NCBI RefSeq assembly: GCF_910592395.1
Contig: NC_088311.1
Coordinates: 20,030,501-20,094,500, forward strand
DNA length: 64,000 bases
Source: Lineus longissimus
Lineage: Eukaryota; Nemertea; Pilidiophora; Heteronemertea; Lineidae
Direction of reading: 5' to 3'
In this document: positions 34,350 to 46,600 of the stretch, one piece after another
How the letters are laid out: each line of letters opens with the position of its first letter
Numbering within the stretch: the first letter of the stretch is position 1
The notes under the pieces: generated by a model
Databases searched by the model: none
Told to the model about the DNA's origin: nothing
Seen by the model: the letters and a program-made list of their open reading frames with translations, nothing else
Made by a program: the position numbers and the translations under genes

Positions 34350-34994
34350 TTAGTTGTGCTGTAGTCGTCTCACTCGCCTCATCCCGAGAAGCACAGCTTG
34401 CCGCATGCTGAAGTTATACAGGGATAGTCCCTCCTGAGACGTGAAATGAATGGCATCACCCGACAGCCGGTCCTGTAGATTAACCAACACCGAGCGATCG
34501 TGTTTAAACGGAATGATACGACGATTGTCAGCGAGGGCTGACCGGACTGCAAAATTGAAGCGTTCCCTCCTCTGAGAAAAATCTGGTGCAACGTGAAGAC
34601 CACGTCGAGATTGCCGTCTATCCACTACCAAACACAAGACCACTGCTGATACACGATACACATCGACCAATTCCTGAGCAAATTCCACTAGTTGCCTGGC
34701 CAGATATTCAGGTGAAAAATTGTGGGCGTCTACCAAATCGTTAGTACCCAGTTCAATAACAACAAGGTCCGGAGGTTTGGCCACTATAAATGTACGAATA
34801 AATGCACGCCCTTCAGAGTCGATCTTTAAACCACCACGGCCACAAATTTGAACATACTCTCGGGGAACTCCAAGATAAGGACCAAAGTTAAAAGAAGTGC
34901 CTACCCACCGAGGCAAACCATGAAAGTTAATCATATATTCCTTGTAGCGGCGAACAAACGAATGTCCTACTACGAGCACATGCATGGTAGACAC
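34350..34994 (-). CDS. SGNH/GDSL-hydrolase-like ORF inside the retrotransposon
   Basis: 214 codons, intact. All four blocks of the SGNH superfamily are visible: block I VLVVGHSFVRR (Ser12; His replaces the usual Asp of GDS), block II GRGGL (residues 52-56), block III IELGTNDL (Gly83-Thr-Asn-Asp86), block V SGDAIHF (Asp180, His183). So the Ser-Asp-His triad and the oxyanion Gly and Asn are present. No signal peptide or membrane segment, hence probably cytosolic. The family includes esterases, lipases and acetylhydrolases; the substrate here is unknown. It lies between the primer-binding site and gag on the same strand, which puts it inside the element. Esterase domains are known in ORF1 of some CR1/L2-type LINEs. 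A 5'-of-gag position in a gypsy-type element is unusual as far as I know. Confidence 0.85.
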   Translation of the reverse strand: MSTMHVLVVGHSFVRRYKEYMINFHGLPRWVGTSFNFGPYLGVPREYVQICGRGGLKIDSEGRAFIRTFIVAKPPDLVVIELGTNDLVDAHNFSPEYLARQLVEFAQELVDVYRVSAVVLCLVVDRRQSRRGLHVAPDFSQRRERFNFAVRSALADNRRIIPFKHDRSVLVNLQDRLSGDAIHFTSQEGLSLYNFSMRQAVLLGMRRVRRLQHN

Positions 34995-35198
34995 AGCGTC
35001 ATGTTATCGCAATCACTGTACATTACACATAGCCAGAGCATGTATGTGTATCGTATAACATACTACATAGGACGCTGCGTGAGGACATCCATTTCAAAGA
35101 CAAAGTTCCAGCCACCTAGAAAATGTAGGGGCCTATAAATATCGAAATCGTTCAGGTGAAATTCATTATTATCATCATCCAGGTCGAGTTTAAGCCGA

Positions 35199-35207
35199 GG
35201 GTCGCCA
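35199..35207 (-). other. primer-binding site of the retrotransposon
   Basis: On the element strand TGGCGACCC, followed by TCGGC, lies directly after the LTR-edge word. A tRNA-primed LTR element has TGG complementary to the CCA end of the tRNA, and TGGCGACC is, from memory, the start of the tRNA-Arg-type site of 412/mdg1-like gypsy elements. Its position 205 nt upstream of the SGNH ORF shows that this ORF belongs to the element's transcribed unit. Confidence 0.6.
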
Positions 35208-35236
35208 GATATGATACACTTGACATACTATTCGTA
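35207..35236 (-). repeat. remnant of the 5' LTR
   Basis: About 30 bp carrying both edge words of the left LTR-like sequence (agatatgatacac and tactattcgta) separated by only 6 bp (ttgaca). It reads as an LTR from which the middle, and with it the promoter, was deleted. Confidence 0.4.
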
Positions 35237-36157
35237 GGTGACAGTGTCGGTTTATAAGCAAAGATTAATGCAGCAGGGAGAGTTCCACTAAAAGGGGGCT
35301 TTTGATTGCCCGTACGGGCCTACTACATTGACCGCAATTGGCACCCTACCCAGGACCCAGATCTGCATACCTCCTGAACCCAGATTGAATGAGTATTTTC
35401 CCCTCCATGCTAGAAATACGTTTTAATAACCCACCTGGACAAAGTGACTAGAAAGATTCACAATTTACATCCATCACACACAAAAAACAGACCCACAATC
35501 TCATTACATTGGCAGTCTACGACAAAAAAGGAAATGATTTCGGCCAAACACATTACCCTAGCAGATGTAGCGATGGCCTTTTGGTGACACGAGATGAATA
35601 GGCTAGTTTCATGTAGCATAATCAACGACAGGAAATGCTCCACTGCTACTGTCACTTAAGGACAACAGTTCTGCCAAGGGGTGGATTGACAAGGAATACT
35701 TTTTTTACAAGTTTGCGGCATTTGGTAGACTACTTTATTGCTGTATTGTGTTCAACCAAAACTTATTTCCCCCGACACTATAGGATGATTTTAGATCTCA
35801 AATAATCAAGAGGTAAGATGCGGGGCGGGCTACATAACAATGAGGGACTTATTTGACAAAATGTGACAGTAATAGTTGTGATCCAATACCAATCTGATAT
35901 CGATCCCGAGGGGCAAGTGTTTAATGTGTCCGCCTCGTGAACAGAATGCTGAAGGCTCGAGGCCTGCTGCTAGCTTGTTCTTATATGCACAGTTGGTTAT
36001 AGCTCCCAGCTAGTTGCATAAATGGTACAAACTGGCTTCTCACCAGGCGCCTGGTATTAGAGATATGAGATTTGAGGTTACGAGTGTCTCATGCATAAAG
36101 GGGAGACTCTATAATGAGCAAACTTTATGATACAGAACGTTGCGTCACCAATCTTAC
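35237..36157. other. MPDZ-like intron beside the retrotransposon
   Basis: About 0.9 kb between the retroelement end and the first-PDZ exon. Nothing recognised on either strand. Confidence 0.45.
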
Positions 36158-36594
36158 CAACGATGCTAATTCCAAGTGTCTTCCCCTCCTCCCTCTCCAA
36201 CTCCACAACTCGAGGAGGACCCCAGCTCTCGGCACGTATGGCGGGTGACCCATCCGCCGCTAATGATTTCTGCCGCGGCACAACACCTTTATCCAGCAGT
36301 TTATTCATATCCTCTTTTTCTAAGTCCGGATCAGAGTGAAGATCCAAACCATTTTGAGCGTTATTCACAAGTTCCGTATCAGTTTTATCCGTTTTTGAAT
36401 CGACGGATTGGGAAAAATTTGTGAGTTCATCTGTACTCGACTCAGTAGTCCGTTCATCAGCACACAAATTTACCACCACGGCATTTTTTAGTTCTTTCTC
36501 CGGCACTGCTGGCGCCACTATCTCCAGCTCCAACGACTTCTCTGAAGATTTTGAGGTTTGCCGATGAATCTGACTTGGATGGATCAACTTTGAA
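36158..36594 (-). CDS. MPDZ: MPDZ-like gene, linker exon opening the first PDZ domain
   Basis: 437 nt, in phase 2 after ttttcttccag, out in phase 1 at GTTG|gtaaga. Encodes an acidic/Ser-Thr-rich linker (TSKSSEKSLELEIVAPAVPE, then ERTTESSTDELTNFSQSVDS and more) and ends in ESWGPPRVVELEREEGKTLG and ISIVG. WGPPR-V-L-x-x-x-x-GK-LGISIVGGK is the start of a PDZ domain found in MPDZ/PATJ, with a GKTLGISIVG carboxylate loop. The rest of the domain is on the exons at 26691-26818 and 25410-25520. It is the longest exon here and the first certain one of the gene in the window; upstream exons should lie to the right. Confidence 0.93.
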
Positions 36595-37539
36595 CTGGAA
36601 GAAAAGAAAATAGAAAATAAGTAACAATCGAGAAATTTCTAGATTGTCGATTTTTTTCTTCTTTAAATTTGTCCACTTGTTCTTTCATACAACTGAAAAG
36701 AAGAAAAGAAGAGGAGCTACAGGATAATAAGTGATGAATGCACTTGCACAGAAAGTTGGAACAAGAGTTGTACAAGAGCATTTACAGACACTTGCTCCTT
36801 CAGGAAGCCTTAGAGGTTGGATGTCCGTTTCGGAGCATGAAGTTATTTGAGTATTGTTTTATCCACAGTGGAAACTCAACTGGTGCGGTAGATATACCCT
36901 AGAGGTACATAAACCGTGATGGTTCACAAATTGTGGAGATAGATAAACCGTGGAGGGTAGACCAACCGCGGAGATGGATAAACCATGGAGGCCAAAACCG
37001 TAAAGAGATTTTGGCCCAGCTACTAAGTAGCTCGCTTATTCAGTTGGAGAGATTATGAAGTCAGCGTGTGTGTTTGTATAGCACCCGCAAAACTTGCTGG
37101 TTTGCAGTAATCGTATTGCAAGACAGCATCGGTGGATGAACTGACCACTGACTTGAAGGATAACTGGAGGTTTAACTGCGACAATACCATGCAGAATTCT
37201 GCAAATTACATTGGTATACCCGCAGACTGAATAAAAGACATCCATCGGGAATTCATCCTCCCCTTGATTCAGTTTATTAACCAAAGCAAGCTAGCCTTTA
37301 TTTATTCTTAACGGAAAGCATCGATTATGTGTGGTCATGAACCTTGGTTTGCATAGCCTAATACTGTGGTCAGCCGAGGACACACTCCAAGCTCGATGAA
37401 TCTGCTTGACGAATTATCCTCCCGCTCAACCCTTTGTATTGCTCTATTGAGCCTTAGATTATTGTTTGTGGTCTGAGGGATGATAAGATAGAAGGCTGAT
37501 AGTTGTAAGAAAATGTGTAAAACCATAAAAATCGGATCA
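36595..37539. other. MPDZ-like upstream intron, first part
   Basis: Intronic. Around 36870-37000 a short degenerate repeat of the type gagatagataaaccgtggag occurs four to five times. No exon was recognised. Confidence 0.45.
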
Positions 37540-37965
37540 TGAAGCTGACACTATGTCACTCAGAGACTGGTCCTTTGGCTACAACACAACTTCATCACAC
37601 AGAACACGATTACCAAGAGACTGATAACTGGGTTGTTCGGCTACAACACTATAGTCATCATGCACACCTATCACACAGCACAGGACCACACAGAGACTGA
37701 TCACAGAGTTATCTTGGCTACAAAGCTACTTCAATGCACAGCACACAATCACAGTCTGATTTATACTGAGACCTTCACCTACAACACTACCTCATCGGAC
37801 GTAACATGAACACTCAGAGACCGAAAACCGAGCCCTTTGGCAACAACACTAAATTCCTTGCACAGAACACGATCACTCAGAGATTATCAGCTACAACGCT
37901 ACTGTACCCTAGCACATCCATCAAGCTGCACCCAATCACTAAGAGACTGATAAACATGCCATTTT
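37540..37965. repeat. degenerate tandem repeat of about 60-65 bp
   Basis: Words such as cactcagagactgat, ggctacaacactac and cacagaacacgatcac recur in order six to seven times with heavy divergence. It looks like an old minisatellite. Confidence 0.65.
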
Positions 37966-38099
37966 CCTGTAACCCCCTGTCCTACTCTAATCACATTACT
38001 GAGCATCGAGGACACTCAAACAAAAACAGGGATGACAATAAAAATCCTATCAGGCGAATATGTTTTGCTTTTGACATCCTTAAGCTAATGGGGATAGTG

Positions 38100-41000
38100 A
38101 AGGTCGTCTCCATATAAGGCTCTTAGATAAGGCCAGCCCAAGTGATTCTTTGTTTTCTTTGTGGTCGAAGGATAGTTTGAACATACAATGAGGTGTACGA
38201 CCATCAAATAGATTTCTCAAAGCATGGACAACTGGCATGAATTTTTTTCTGAACAGGAATCTTACACAGGTGACCCATTATTACTGTCACTGGAAGATTT
38301 AAGTACACCAGCAAAAATGTCTGCACCTGAGACCTGCTAAGAATGACACCATACACTATTCAGTATTCCAGCGATATCATCCCTCTCACCCCACAGCCAT
38401 CCACTATTTCCCACTTGGCTGTGGGTTTTTTCCCTCAGCTCTCTAGTCAGAGAGCTCGCCTGGCAAGTGTGCTTCAAGGGCTTGAGCCTCTGCTAGTGAG
38501 GAGAAATTCACTTGTACTGGAACTAAATGCAGCATTGTTAGCTACATTGCTAACAATGATACCGATTTTTATTCAGTCCAAACAATAAGTTCAACACGTC
38601 GAAGAAAAAATTGCACCTCTTGACAGTGCTTGAGCGACATCGCCAACTTGAGAACTGCAAGAATAAGAAACTATATTTTTTTCATTTAGCCTTCTTCAGC
38701 AAACAATAGTCTCACGAAGATGAGACTTAGGGCACAATAAGCTACTAAGAGTGGAGGGCCTTCGTTGATAAGTCTCTAGAGCTGGAAAGTGAATGGGATA
38801 TGCTGAGAGCTGTCACATAAGATTGTTGGGGCCTAATCGTAAACAAAACGATTTTTTCTAATCCAGGCAGTGGTATGACGGAGATTGTATCGATGATGTG
38901 ATGATGGGGAGACTTTTTCATTGCACAATCTAACCAGTTTCAAAAGCTCAAAATCCTTCACCTTACAATGACCAGATCGGGAAGTCCAATTGGCTGTGGT
39001 CTCCAGGATCAGAAGCCCAATACACACAGCTAGAGAACTCGGTCTAGTATGATAAGGTATTCTTCATATGAGCATGAAGAATGACAATGTATAGTAAGAT
39101 GGCAGAGACACCTATCAGTGATGCCATGTCATTCTGGCCCATATGGCTCTTTTCTTTAACATTCTCATGATACCCTACATCCAAGCCCTTCCCAAACCAG
39201 CTGTCCATCAACCAGCTGCCTCAGCATTTCGCTGTAAACCATGATTAGTCAAGCATGCAACTGATGGAGGCATCGGTGATTGAACACCACTTTGGTCTGA
39301 CTCTGAATGGAAGCGGGGAGGATGGCCCGAGGCAAGGCTTTGAATGACCAACTATGACATCTTTATCAATCGCCTCGGGGTTGGCGTATCTAGTACACAA
39401 TCATCCAGAGATGGGAATAGACAAGGACATGCATAAGATTACACCTTGCTTTGAATGAAAGATAGAAGGATGGCCTATGGCAAGGCTTTAGGATGACCAA
39501 CTACATGTAGGATCACATCGTTGTCAATCATTGAGGTAGACATATCTATAAGATGATCCATGAATGGGAATGGCCGACATTACATACCATAGATCTTTGC
39601 CGATTAGCACAGTGCATAACAAGGCTGGATTTTACTCCATGACTCTCAGAGGTGGGATAGACTCAGAGAGATGGCTGCTGATTCCTCCATTCAAATCCAC
39701 CTGTTTTCCCTTCCCACGCATCCAGAGATGTCAATACTTTCGCCAATGAAAGAGACTATTCATTTTGTGACAAATCCACTTTTTCCAATAGTGTTAGTTT
39801 GATAGAAATCTTTGACAATTCATGTTTGTGATCGAAAATCAATGGCAGAATTGTCAGGTGAGCATTCAAGGTCTAATCCTGCTGCGACATTTCCCAAAAT
39901 AATCTATAATCAGTGAATAAAAACAAACATGAATAAAGTAAGCCTCTTCTTCTTCTTCTTCCTCTTCATTGCCAGTTCCGTTTAATCTGAGAATGAAGCC
40001 CTATTCTGCATGTTCTGCTGTGAATAGCCAGGAGAGTTGCTTCCTCTGTGAACCCCATGCCTATGACTCCATGAGATTTCACTGACCTGGGCTTCCTGGA
40101 TTCAAACCCATGCCATATTGTGAGGCAGACCACCATTGGAGCTATGCAGCTCCACAGAAGGCTAATTCGTCCTGGAAACTTTTTAAAAAAAAGTTTTCCA
40201 TCCCATGCGAGACAAAACAACATTTTTCACGAAAATAAGTGGATATCGAGGAGCCCATATCCACACCAACATGTCAAAGAGACAGCTTTTGTTGATTGAT
40301 TATATTTTAGCCTTGAGAACTGATAAGGTGAAGCATCACTTTAAACATTGGAGGAATTTAAAAAACAAGACCATTATTGACTTAGAAAGTTCAGCTGACG
40401 AAAAAACAAAGAGACCTGTAGACTTTCCTAAGTGCTTTCTCTTGTAAGCTGATAAGGATTATATGAAATCATGATGGAAAAATGTCAAAGTCTACATTTT
40501 CATGAACGAGGCAAACAAGGGTCATCACTGATTTACTTAAGGTTAGCCTACACTTTACCATGACACTTCAGGCCAGCTTCGATAGCCCAAAATGTTTTAC
40601 AGCCTATTTGCCTCTTGTTTCAGAGCTTATTAGCTAAACAGTACAATTGAGACAGCTTGAACAGATTTGTCACCAAAATGAGAAGACGTCCACGTACCCA
40701 AATCTACTAATATGCAAAACAATAGTTTTCAGGGAAGGTTCTTTTTTGTAAGTAATACTAGTAGAGGATTTGGAATAAGCTTATTCGAAACTTTATCAAA
40801 GGGATAGATTGGTATCATTATATCTTGAGAACCTTTCAGAAAAGACAAAGACTTGTCGAAATAAGAGGAAGACACTGAATGAGCTACTTGAAGTATCACG
40901 AAGGTATCGCTATTGCCTTAGTGGAGTCCTGTTGCATATAGCACCCTAATCCAAGGACACTTGAAAGTAATTTCAGTGGAGACTTCTTACAAACGTTTTA

Positions 41001-44000
41001 GAGACTGCAAGTTTGCACTATCGTAGCACTACCAGATGTCACGAACCAGAACAAATTCAATGTTGAACCACACCCTAGCATTGAGCTGAATTATGCAACA
41101 CGTTATTGTCGAGGGAGCATTGGCTAATGGAAGTAGATTCATCATGGAAGATAGGATAACCCAAAAGGGAAATACAACACTGGCATGATTGAAAGTTTCG
41201 TTAGGTGCTGGGGGACTTGGATCATTTGAGCATCAAGATCACGATGTTACCGGTTCGGTTTTTGTTTCTGCATTTCATTATGTGGTAAACTTGCCCCTAT
41301 CATTGCCAAGTTCGAGATAAGAGATCAAGGCGATCAATGCGATGAGCTGCAGTGATCAACGCCGCAGGCAAAATGGCCAGCTTCCAGAAATGAAAGGGCC
41401 CTTCTCTGAGTACAGGGCACTGGATTAGCATCTCTGCTTTTATCTGCATTGCTTTTCGTGTTTTATTCCTCTCAATGAGACTGAAGGCTGAGACCCTGTA
41501 CCAGAGTTGCAATGTCAGGGAAGGCTTAAGCTCACATTTCGAGTTGTCCCAGAAAGTTGGGAGCAGATTATGTCGATCAGGCTCAATTTCCCTGAGCCAA
41601 AGAAGATGAAAGTTAGTAAATGATGAGATCACAGCTAGGGCTTAGTAACCTTTTAAAGGTTGATCCACAACATTAATGGGAACAAAAATACAAGATGGAG
41701 GGGCAAAGCCTAGATTCAGCAACTTTTAAGCGAATTCAGGTTAAGAAGATAGCACATTCTGCACAAATTACTACACAATCTGTAGAGTACTTTCAAACCA
41801 ACTTATACTGGATTCAGAGAATTGTTGACTTCAATCTGTATTGACTGGAACTTGTGTGCATTAATGCATACATCCATATGAAAAATATACACATATTTTC
41901 AGCCAATTTATGGAGCGCATCCCAGCTTCTTTCATACCTTGACTGATTGACCAATTTCTAAGTGATGGGGTCCATCTGTTGGTATGATCCTATGTGATCA
42001 AGATGTCAGGCCAATGATACCCATATCTGATCTTGTCAACGTCAATGGTGTTCTTCTCTTATGGTCAAATGTAATTTCGCCAGGTTATAATCAAAATTGC
42101 TATTGCCATAGTAACGGATCGCTATGCTTGGAAACACCCATTGATGTCCATTAGTCCAGCGGGTTGCTGGGTTAAACTGACTTGTAGTCCTCTGAAGACA
42201 CTCTAGCTCTCTCTTCTAAGACCCTTTCTGAATATTCATGTTAGGCTCCAAAATATACACATGGGTATTTAGTGCCATTCAACATGTTAAATTTGGACAG
42301 GCAATGGATTGGTGACACAGACTTTGCTTTTAATCAAGTGGTCTTACAAGTGGATCACTTAATTTTTGCTGCCAAAAATCTGACTTCATTCAACTTCATC
42401 TAATCCAATCTTGCACTGACATTGACCCAACATGTTGACTTCCTTGCAACCCAGTACCCTGGCTTCGGGGTTCATTTAAACACCTTTTAATCCAATTGGA
42501 GTGTAGGAATGTGTCATCTTCCATTCCCCAAGCCATCGATTAATCCAATTTCTTCACTTTTTCAAAACTGACTGAATCAGGTTTAAAATGATGTCGAGCT
42601 CTGACAGGCTGAATCAATGACAGCGTTGACAATCCTTCTTAGCTTAAAGCATACGTCATCATAGCCGTTATACTATATGTACTAGACACGAAAACAAGAG
42701 ATTTTTGATCACAGTAGCATGCAATGAAAATCACTTGTTTGTGGTTGTCATCACTTGTACCTGCAACAATTGCCTGTCTTATCTGAAGTCAAGCAGTTTT
42801 ATTTAAATTCTTGAATATGGGTAAAGCAAGCAAGTTCAACTTGTGGATAATGTCATTCATCTTCATTCATTCAAATAGCTCGCTCACCAACTATGCCCAA
42901 GAGTACAGTCAAATTTACCTAAAACAGTTTTTTCGCAAAAATGTCAATTTTGAAATTAAACGAAACCCACACATTTGGCCATCAGTGCAACTGCAGATTC
43001 ATTCATGCCACTTTGTGAAGTCACGCATCCTTTATTACGCAGGACCATCAGGAGAGATCAGGTGTTTAACTCACCACTTGGGCAAATTCTTTGAGAATGT
43101 ATAAATGTAGGGTTACTGACAAAGTCCTGGACGATTGCATCTAGCAGCAGGAAGGATGGGGAGTCATCAGAAAATGGGCAAAATTTTCTACCATGTCTAT
43201 AGACATTTCAAGTGATACCCTTTTTGCATCAACTCTCCAAAGTACCAGGTTTGTGTGGGTAATGGACTAAAAACCAATCCTTTTTGTCAAAATATTGGAA
43301 CACAGAACAGTCATTGAAAACCTTCACCTAGCAATATGATGTATGTCCTGTCATTATCCGAAGTAGTCAAACATGTCAGCAGGGAATGTTGATGAATGTC
43401 CCACCACAAGATGGATGGTATGCCAAGTTAGGACGATGCAAACATGCGACAGAGCTGGAACTCTATGTTCTAGCTGGCAGGTGATATAGGTTTTAAAGAA
43501 CATGCTTAAAAACCCAGCCAAAATGGAGAAGTGTAATTTGCCAAATCAACAATATTGCAACAGAAGCCATTGATGGCATGTGACTCGTCTAGACTGCCGG
43601 CAAGTCCAAACAACTCTATAATTCCATCTGACAAACAATGTTCAAATATGGTGCAGCACACTTGTCGTATAGATTTCCAACATCAGAAATGAAAATATTG
43701 GGACAGGACCAGGTGACAATACTGGCATATTGGGAAATATTGATGTTTTGGCTCTGTGACACCAGATATACTGGCGATACCTGTCCGTGTCAATTTCCTC
43801 AATTTCCCATAGATAATCTATGGGTCAGTTGCAATATGAACCGGTTCGCATCGACTAAAAGGTATGAAAACCAATAGTCGACAGAACGGATCATTTATCT
43901 GGAGGTTGGGTGGTGTCCTTATCATTATCGGAAGCTTATCGGCAAAAACGATTCATACTGATTCCCTAAGGGCCGCGGTCATATCGAAATTTCAAATATC

Positions 44001-46600
44001 GTAAACATTTCAGATTCAATGTATCGTATGAATACAGCTATAAGTCAATAAAACTATTTTCATGAAACAAATAGTGCCGTTAGAAAGTGCTGACCAAGCA
44101 CTTTCAATATATAATTCATACATCGAAAAGCTTTTTTCAATCTAAAAATTAACAGAAAACTGACAATCTGAGGACAGTTTTGTACCACCTGCTCCATTTT
44201 TGCAAAATATTCGTGCTTTTTATTTAAAGATTCGCAAAAATTTTGAAAGAAAAACGTTTACATTTTTTATCTTGGCACAATAGAAAATCCAATCAAAATT
44301 TTTTTTCATCTTTTTTTATTATCACAAATCAGGGTTATTGGCAAGATCCACAGGAATAAAATGCCCGCAAAAATCTGGTGGTAATAACATCAATCTCCGC
44401 AAAATGTCTAATATGACGCTCAGACTTTAGAAACAAGAGCTTTGTTGCTCCTTTGTGCTCGGAGCAAAGCTGATTACCACCTCCGCGTTCGACCCAGCAC
44501 GGTATATCACAGTGGAGCAAACTTGATTATCATCCATAATTGATAAATGCATGTTTCCCATATTCATAAATATGATCACTGAGGCAGCGGCACTTTCTGA
44601 TCGATATCGGAGCTCAAATATTGAAATGGTTGATTGATTAATGTATATATGGCAAGATGGGCCTATATCGGTTTACAACTAGGACTAGTTTTGCTCAACA
44701 CAAACTAAACCATTGTAAACTGAGGTCTCTCCTCTGGCAAGTCTCATAGTCTCATTAGTCTTTAGTGATAGAATGGTATCAGGTCTTGGCTCCGGTAGCC
44801 AACAGCTGGTCAGGGGTGGATACAGGGGAAGGGTTCTGGGGGTTCAACTCCCCCACCTTTAAGCAAAATTTGAGATTATCCCTTAGACTCGCATTCAAAC
44901 CGTACTACTTGTCAACGAGTCTTTCGTCACCATCAGTTCACCAGCCATAAGTCTCTAATCATATTCCCGATTAATAATTACTCCAGTGTTACTGAGCCTG
45001 ATTAAATCCCTCTCCAAGCTACTGATTAGGACCGAGCTAATTTGGTTAGCCCCTGGCATGGTCGCTGATACACATCTAATCAATCGTGTTCTTATGGTTC
45101 GGTCAGCTTTAGTTTCATAGGCGTCAAATTCTACTGCCGCAGGAATTTTACGGCGAATGCGGCAAACGGCAGGGTTATTAAGGCCGTAGGTTTGATGTAA
45201 AGTTATTAGCTTGGTAAATGCAGCTGACCGCAAAACCAATGAAATTGGCTAAACTGTGACAGTTTCCTGATATAACCTACTGATATATATGACCCATACT
45301 TGTAGGCGCTTAGGGCCAAAGACAGATATGGAGTTATTGTTAACGGTTGGCTGTGAACGAAATCCATTTTTAGAATGATATATGACACATCAGTGGCCTG
45401 CGACCTGAATGAGAAATAGACACCAGAACACATTTTTTAAGAGAAATTCATCTAAAGACTGATTTAGTTACATGTGCTCAAAATGAAACAGATTAATAAC
45501 ACCACCTTTATGTGTTACTCAATTGATAGCCTACAGACAGCTTCAGAACAAATTAGGAAGCAATGACTTGAGCACTTTCCTGAAGAAAGATTGAGAGAGT
45601 TTTTTTCACTTTTCCACTTCTTAACACATGGACAAGCTTGCCTGTACAGCCTCAGGCCCCAAACATTCTGTTGCTTTCTCAGACACTTCACACATGCATA
45701 AGCGAGAAGGCTTGAGAAGTATGTCAATGTGATACGAAAGTAATAGAGTTGCCTCCTCAAGATGTTACAGTTATTGGAAACAATTTCCATGATGTAATAG
45801 GAACGGGCGTTCCCATGCATGAAGAATCCACACAGGATATGCACTGCATCCTCATTGGAAAGGGCATTTCAACCCGGCTTTTGCTGCAAAAGGGTAACAC
45901 TTTTTTCATCCTGCATAAGCCCATGTGGATAGGAGCAAGAGAGAACAATGATTACAGCGCTTGCTTTCATCTGAACATTTACATAAACATTCTTTGCCGC
46001 ATTAAAGATTGCCATAAAATACCCACCAAGTCGCCAGCAGTCAAATCCTTGTTACATGTAGCATGTAAATCGTGTTTTGCTATATATCCACAGAAGAATT
46101 ACTGATCGGATTAAATGCTCTTCATAAGCATAGCCCTGAGCTGAAACTCCTTTTCGAAATGAATTGCCATTATTATGCTGAAAAACAGCCCTCTCTCTGG
46201 AAATCGTGGCTACACCTTTGCTATCTGATTGATTAGCTGTTACCATGAGACGATCGAAGCCAATTTAAAAGTTCCCGCACCATACGTCATATCAATTTTC
46301 ACATTATCCACGAAATGCAAGAAGAAGATATTAAGTTCCACGATTTCAACAAATTATTCATACATAGAGTTTACGTTAATTTTGACATCAATTCCTGGTA
46401 CTTGTCGTAACATCCCTCCCAACGTGTTCGCAGTGATTCCAATGAATATATTTACAGATGGCGAAGCACTGAATTAAAGTCAATATTTCTGCACTGCGTT
46501 GCTGGATTCCAAGGCAATAACGCTATTCATTGCCTTTGCATAAATTGTACGAGGAGATAGCACCCCCTGACACTGAACATCAACCTTATCGGTTTTATTT
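38100..46600. other. MPDZ-like upstream intron, long stretch without genes
   Basis: 8.5 kb in which I find no exon with PDZ-like coding, no ORF of coding character and no tandem array. It contains one dispersed repeat (42675-42790), an AT-rich block (43960-44330), a (CTT)n run near 39945-39965, and a ggttctgggggttcaactcc segment near 44830 that looks like the tail of an unidentified repeat. Confidence 0.4.
42675..42790. repeat. dispersed repeat, CAAGAGATTTTTGTTGCA family, copy 3
   Basis: Contains aaaacaagagatttttgatc and caatgaaaatcacttgtttg, which are inverted versions of each other, then ttgtacctgcaacaattg. The fold-back arrangement is clearest in this copy. Confidence 0.5.

Larger units (their letters stand above)
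27086..35236 (-). mobile_element. Ty3/gypsy-type LTR retrotransposon carrying an SGNH-hydrolase ORF
   Basis: An 8.15-kb element in sense orientation within the MPDZ-like intron. In its own order: LTR-end remnant (35207-35236), primer-binding site TGGCGACCC (35199-35207), SGNH-like ORF (34994-34350), gag (33895-32369), pol with protease, RT and RNase H (32282-29388), integrase core (29440-28565), a 1.36-kb non-coding tail and an LTR-like end (27201-27086). Ends are proposed because two words, ccagatatgatacac and tactattcgta, occur in the same order at both flanks. They span about 116 bp on the left but only about 30 bp on the right. The RT-then-integrase order and the GPY motif place it in Ty3/gypsy (Metaviridae). 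No convincing target-site duplication was found, so exact limits are uncertain. The integrase break means this copy cannot act alone. Confidence 0.8.

Noticed and set aside
38390-38435. Hairpin ccacagcca/tggctgtggg followed by T-run
   Set aside because: Looks like a bacterial terminator, but this is an intron of an animal gene with no transcript ending here; treated as chance.
44806-44870. T-arm-like gggttcaactccccc segment, considered as a tRNA
   Set aside because: No acceptor, D or anticodon stems can be built around it; more likely a repeat tail.
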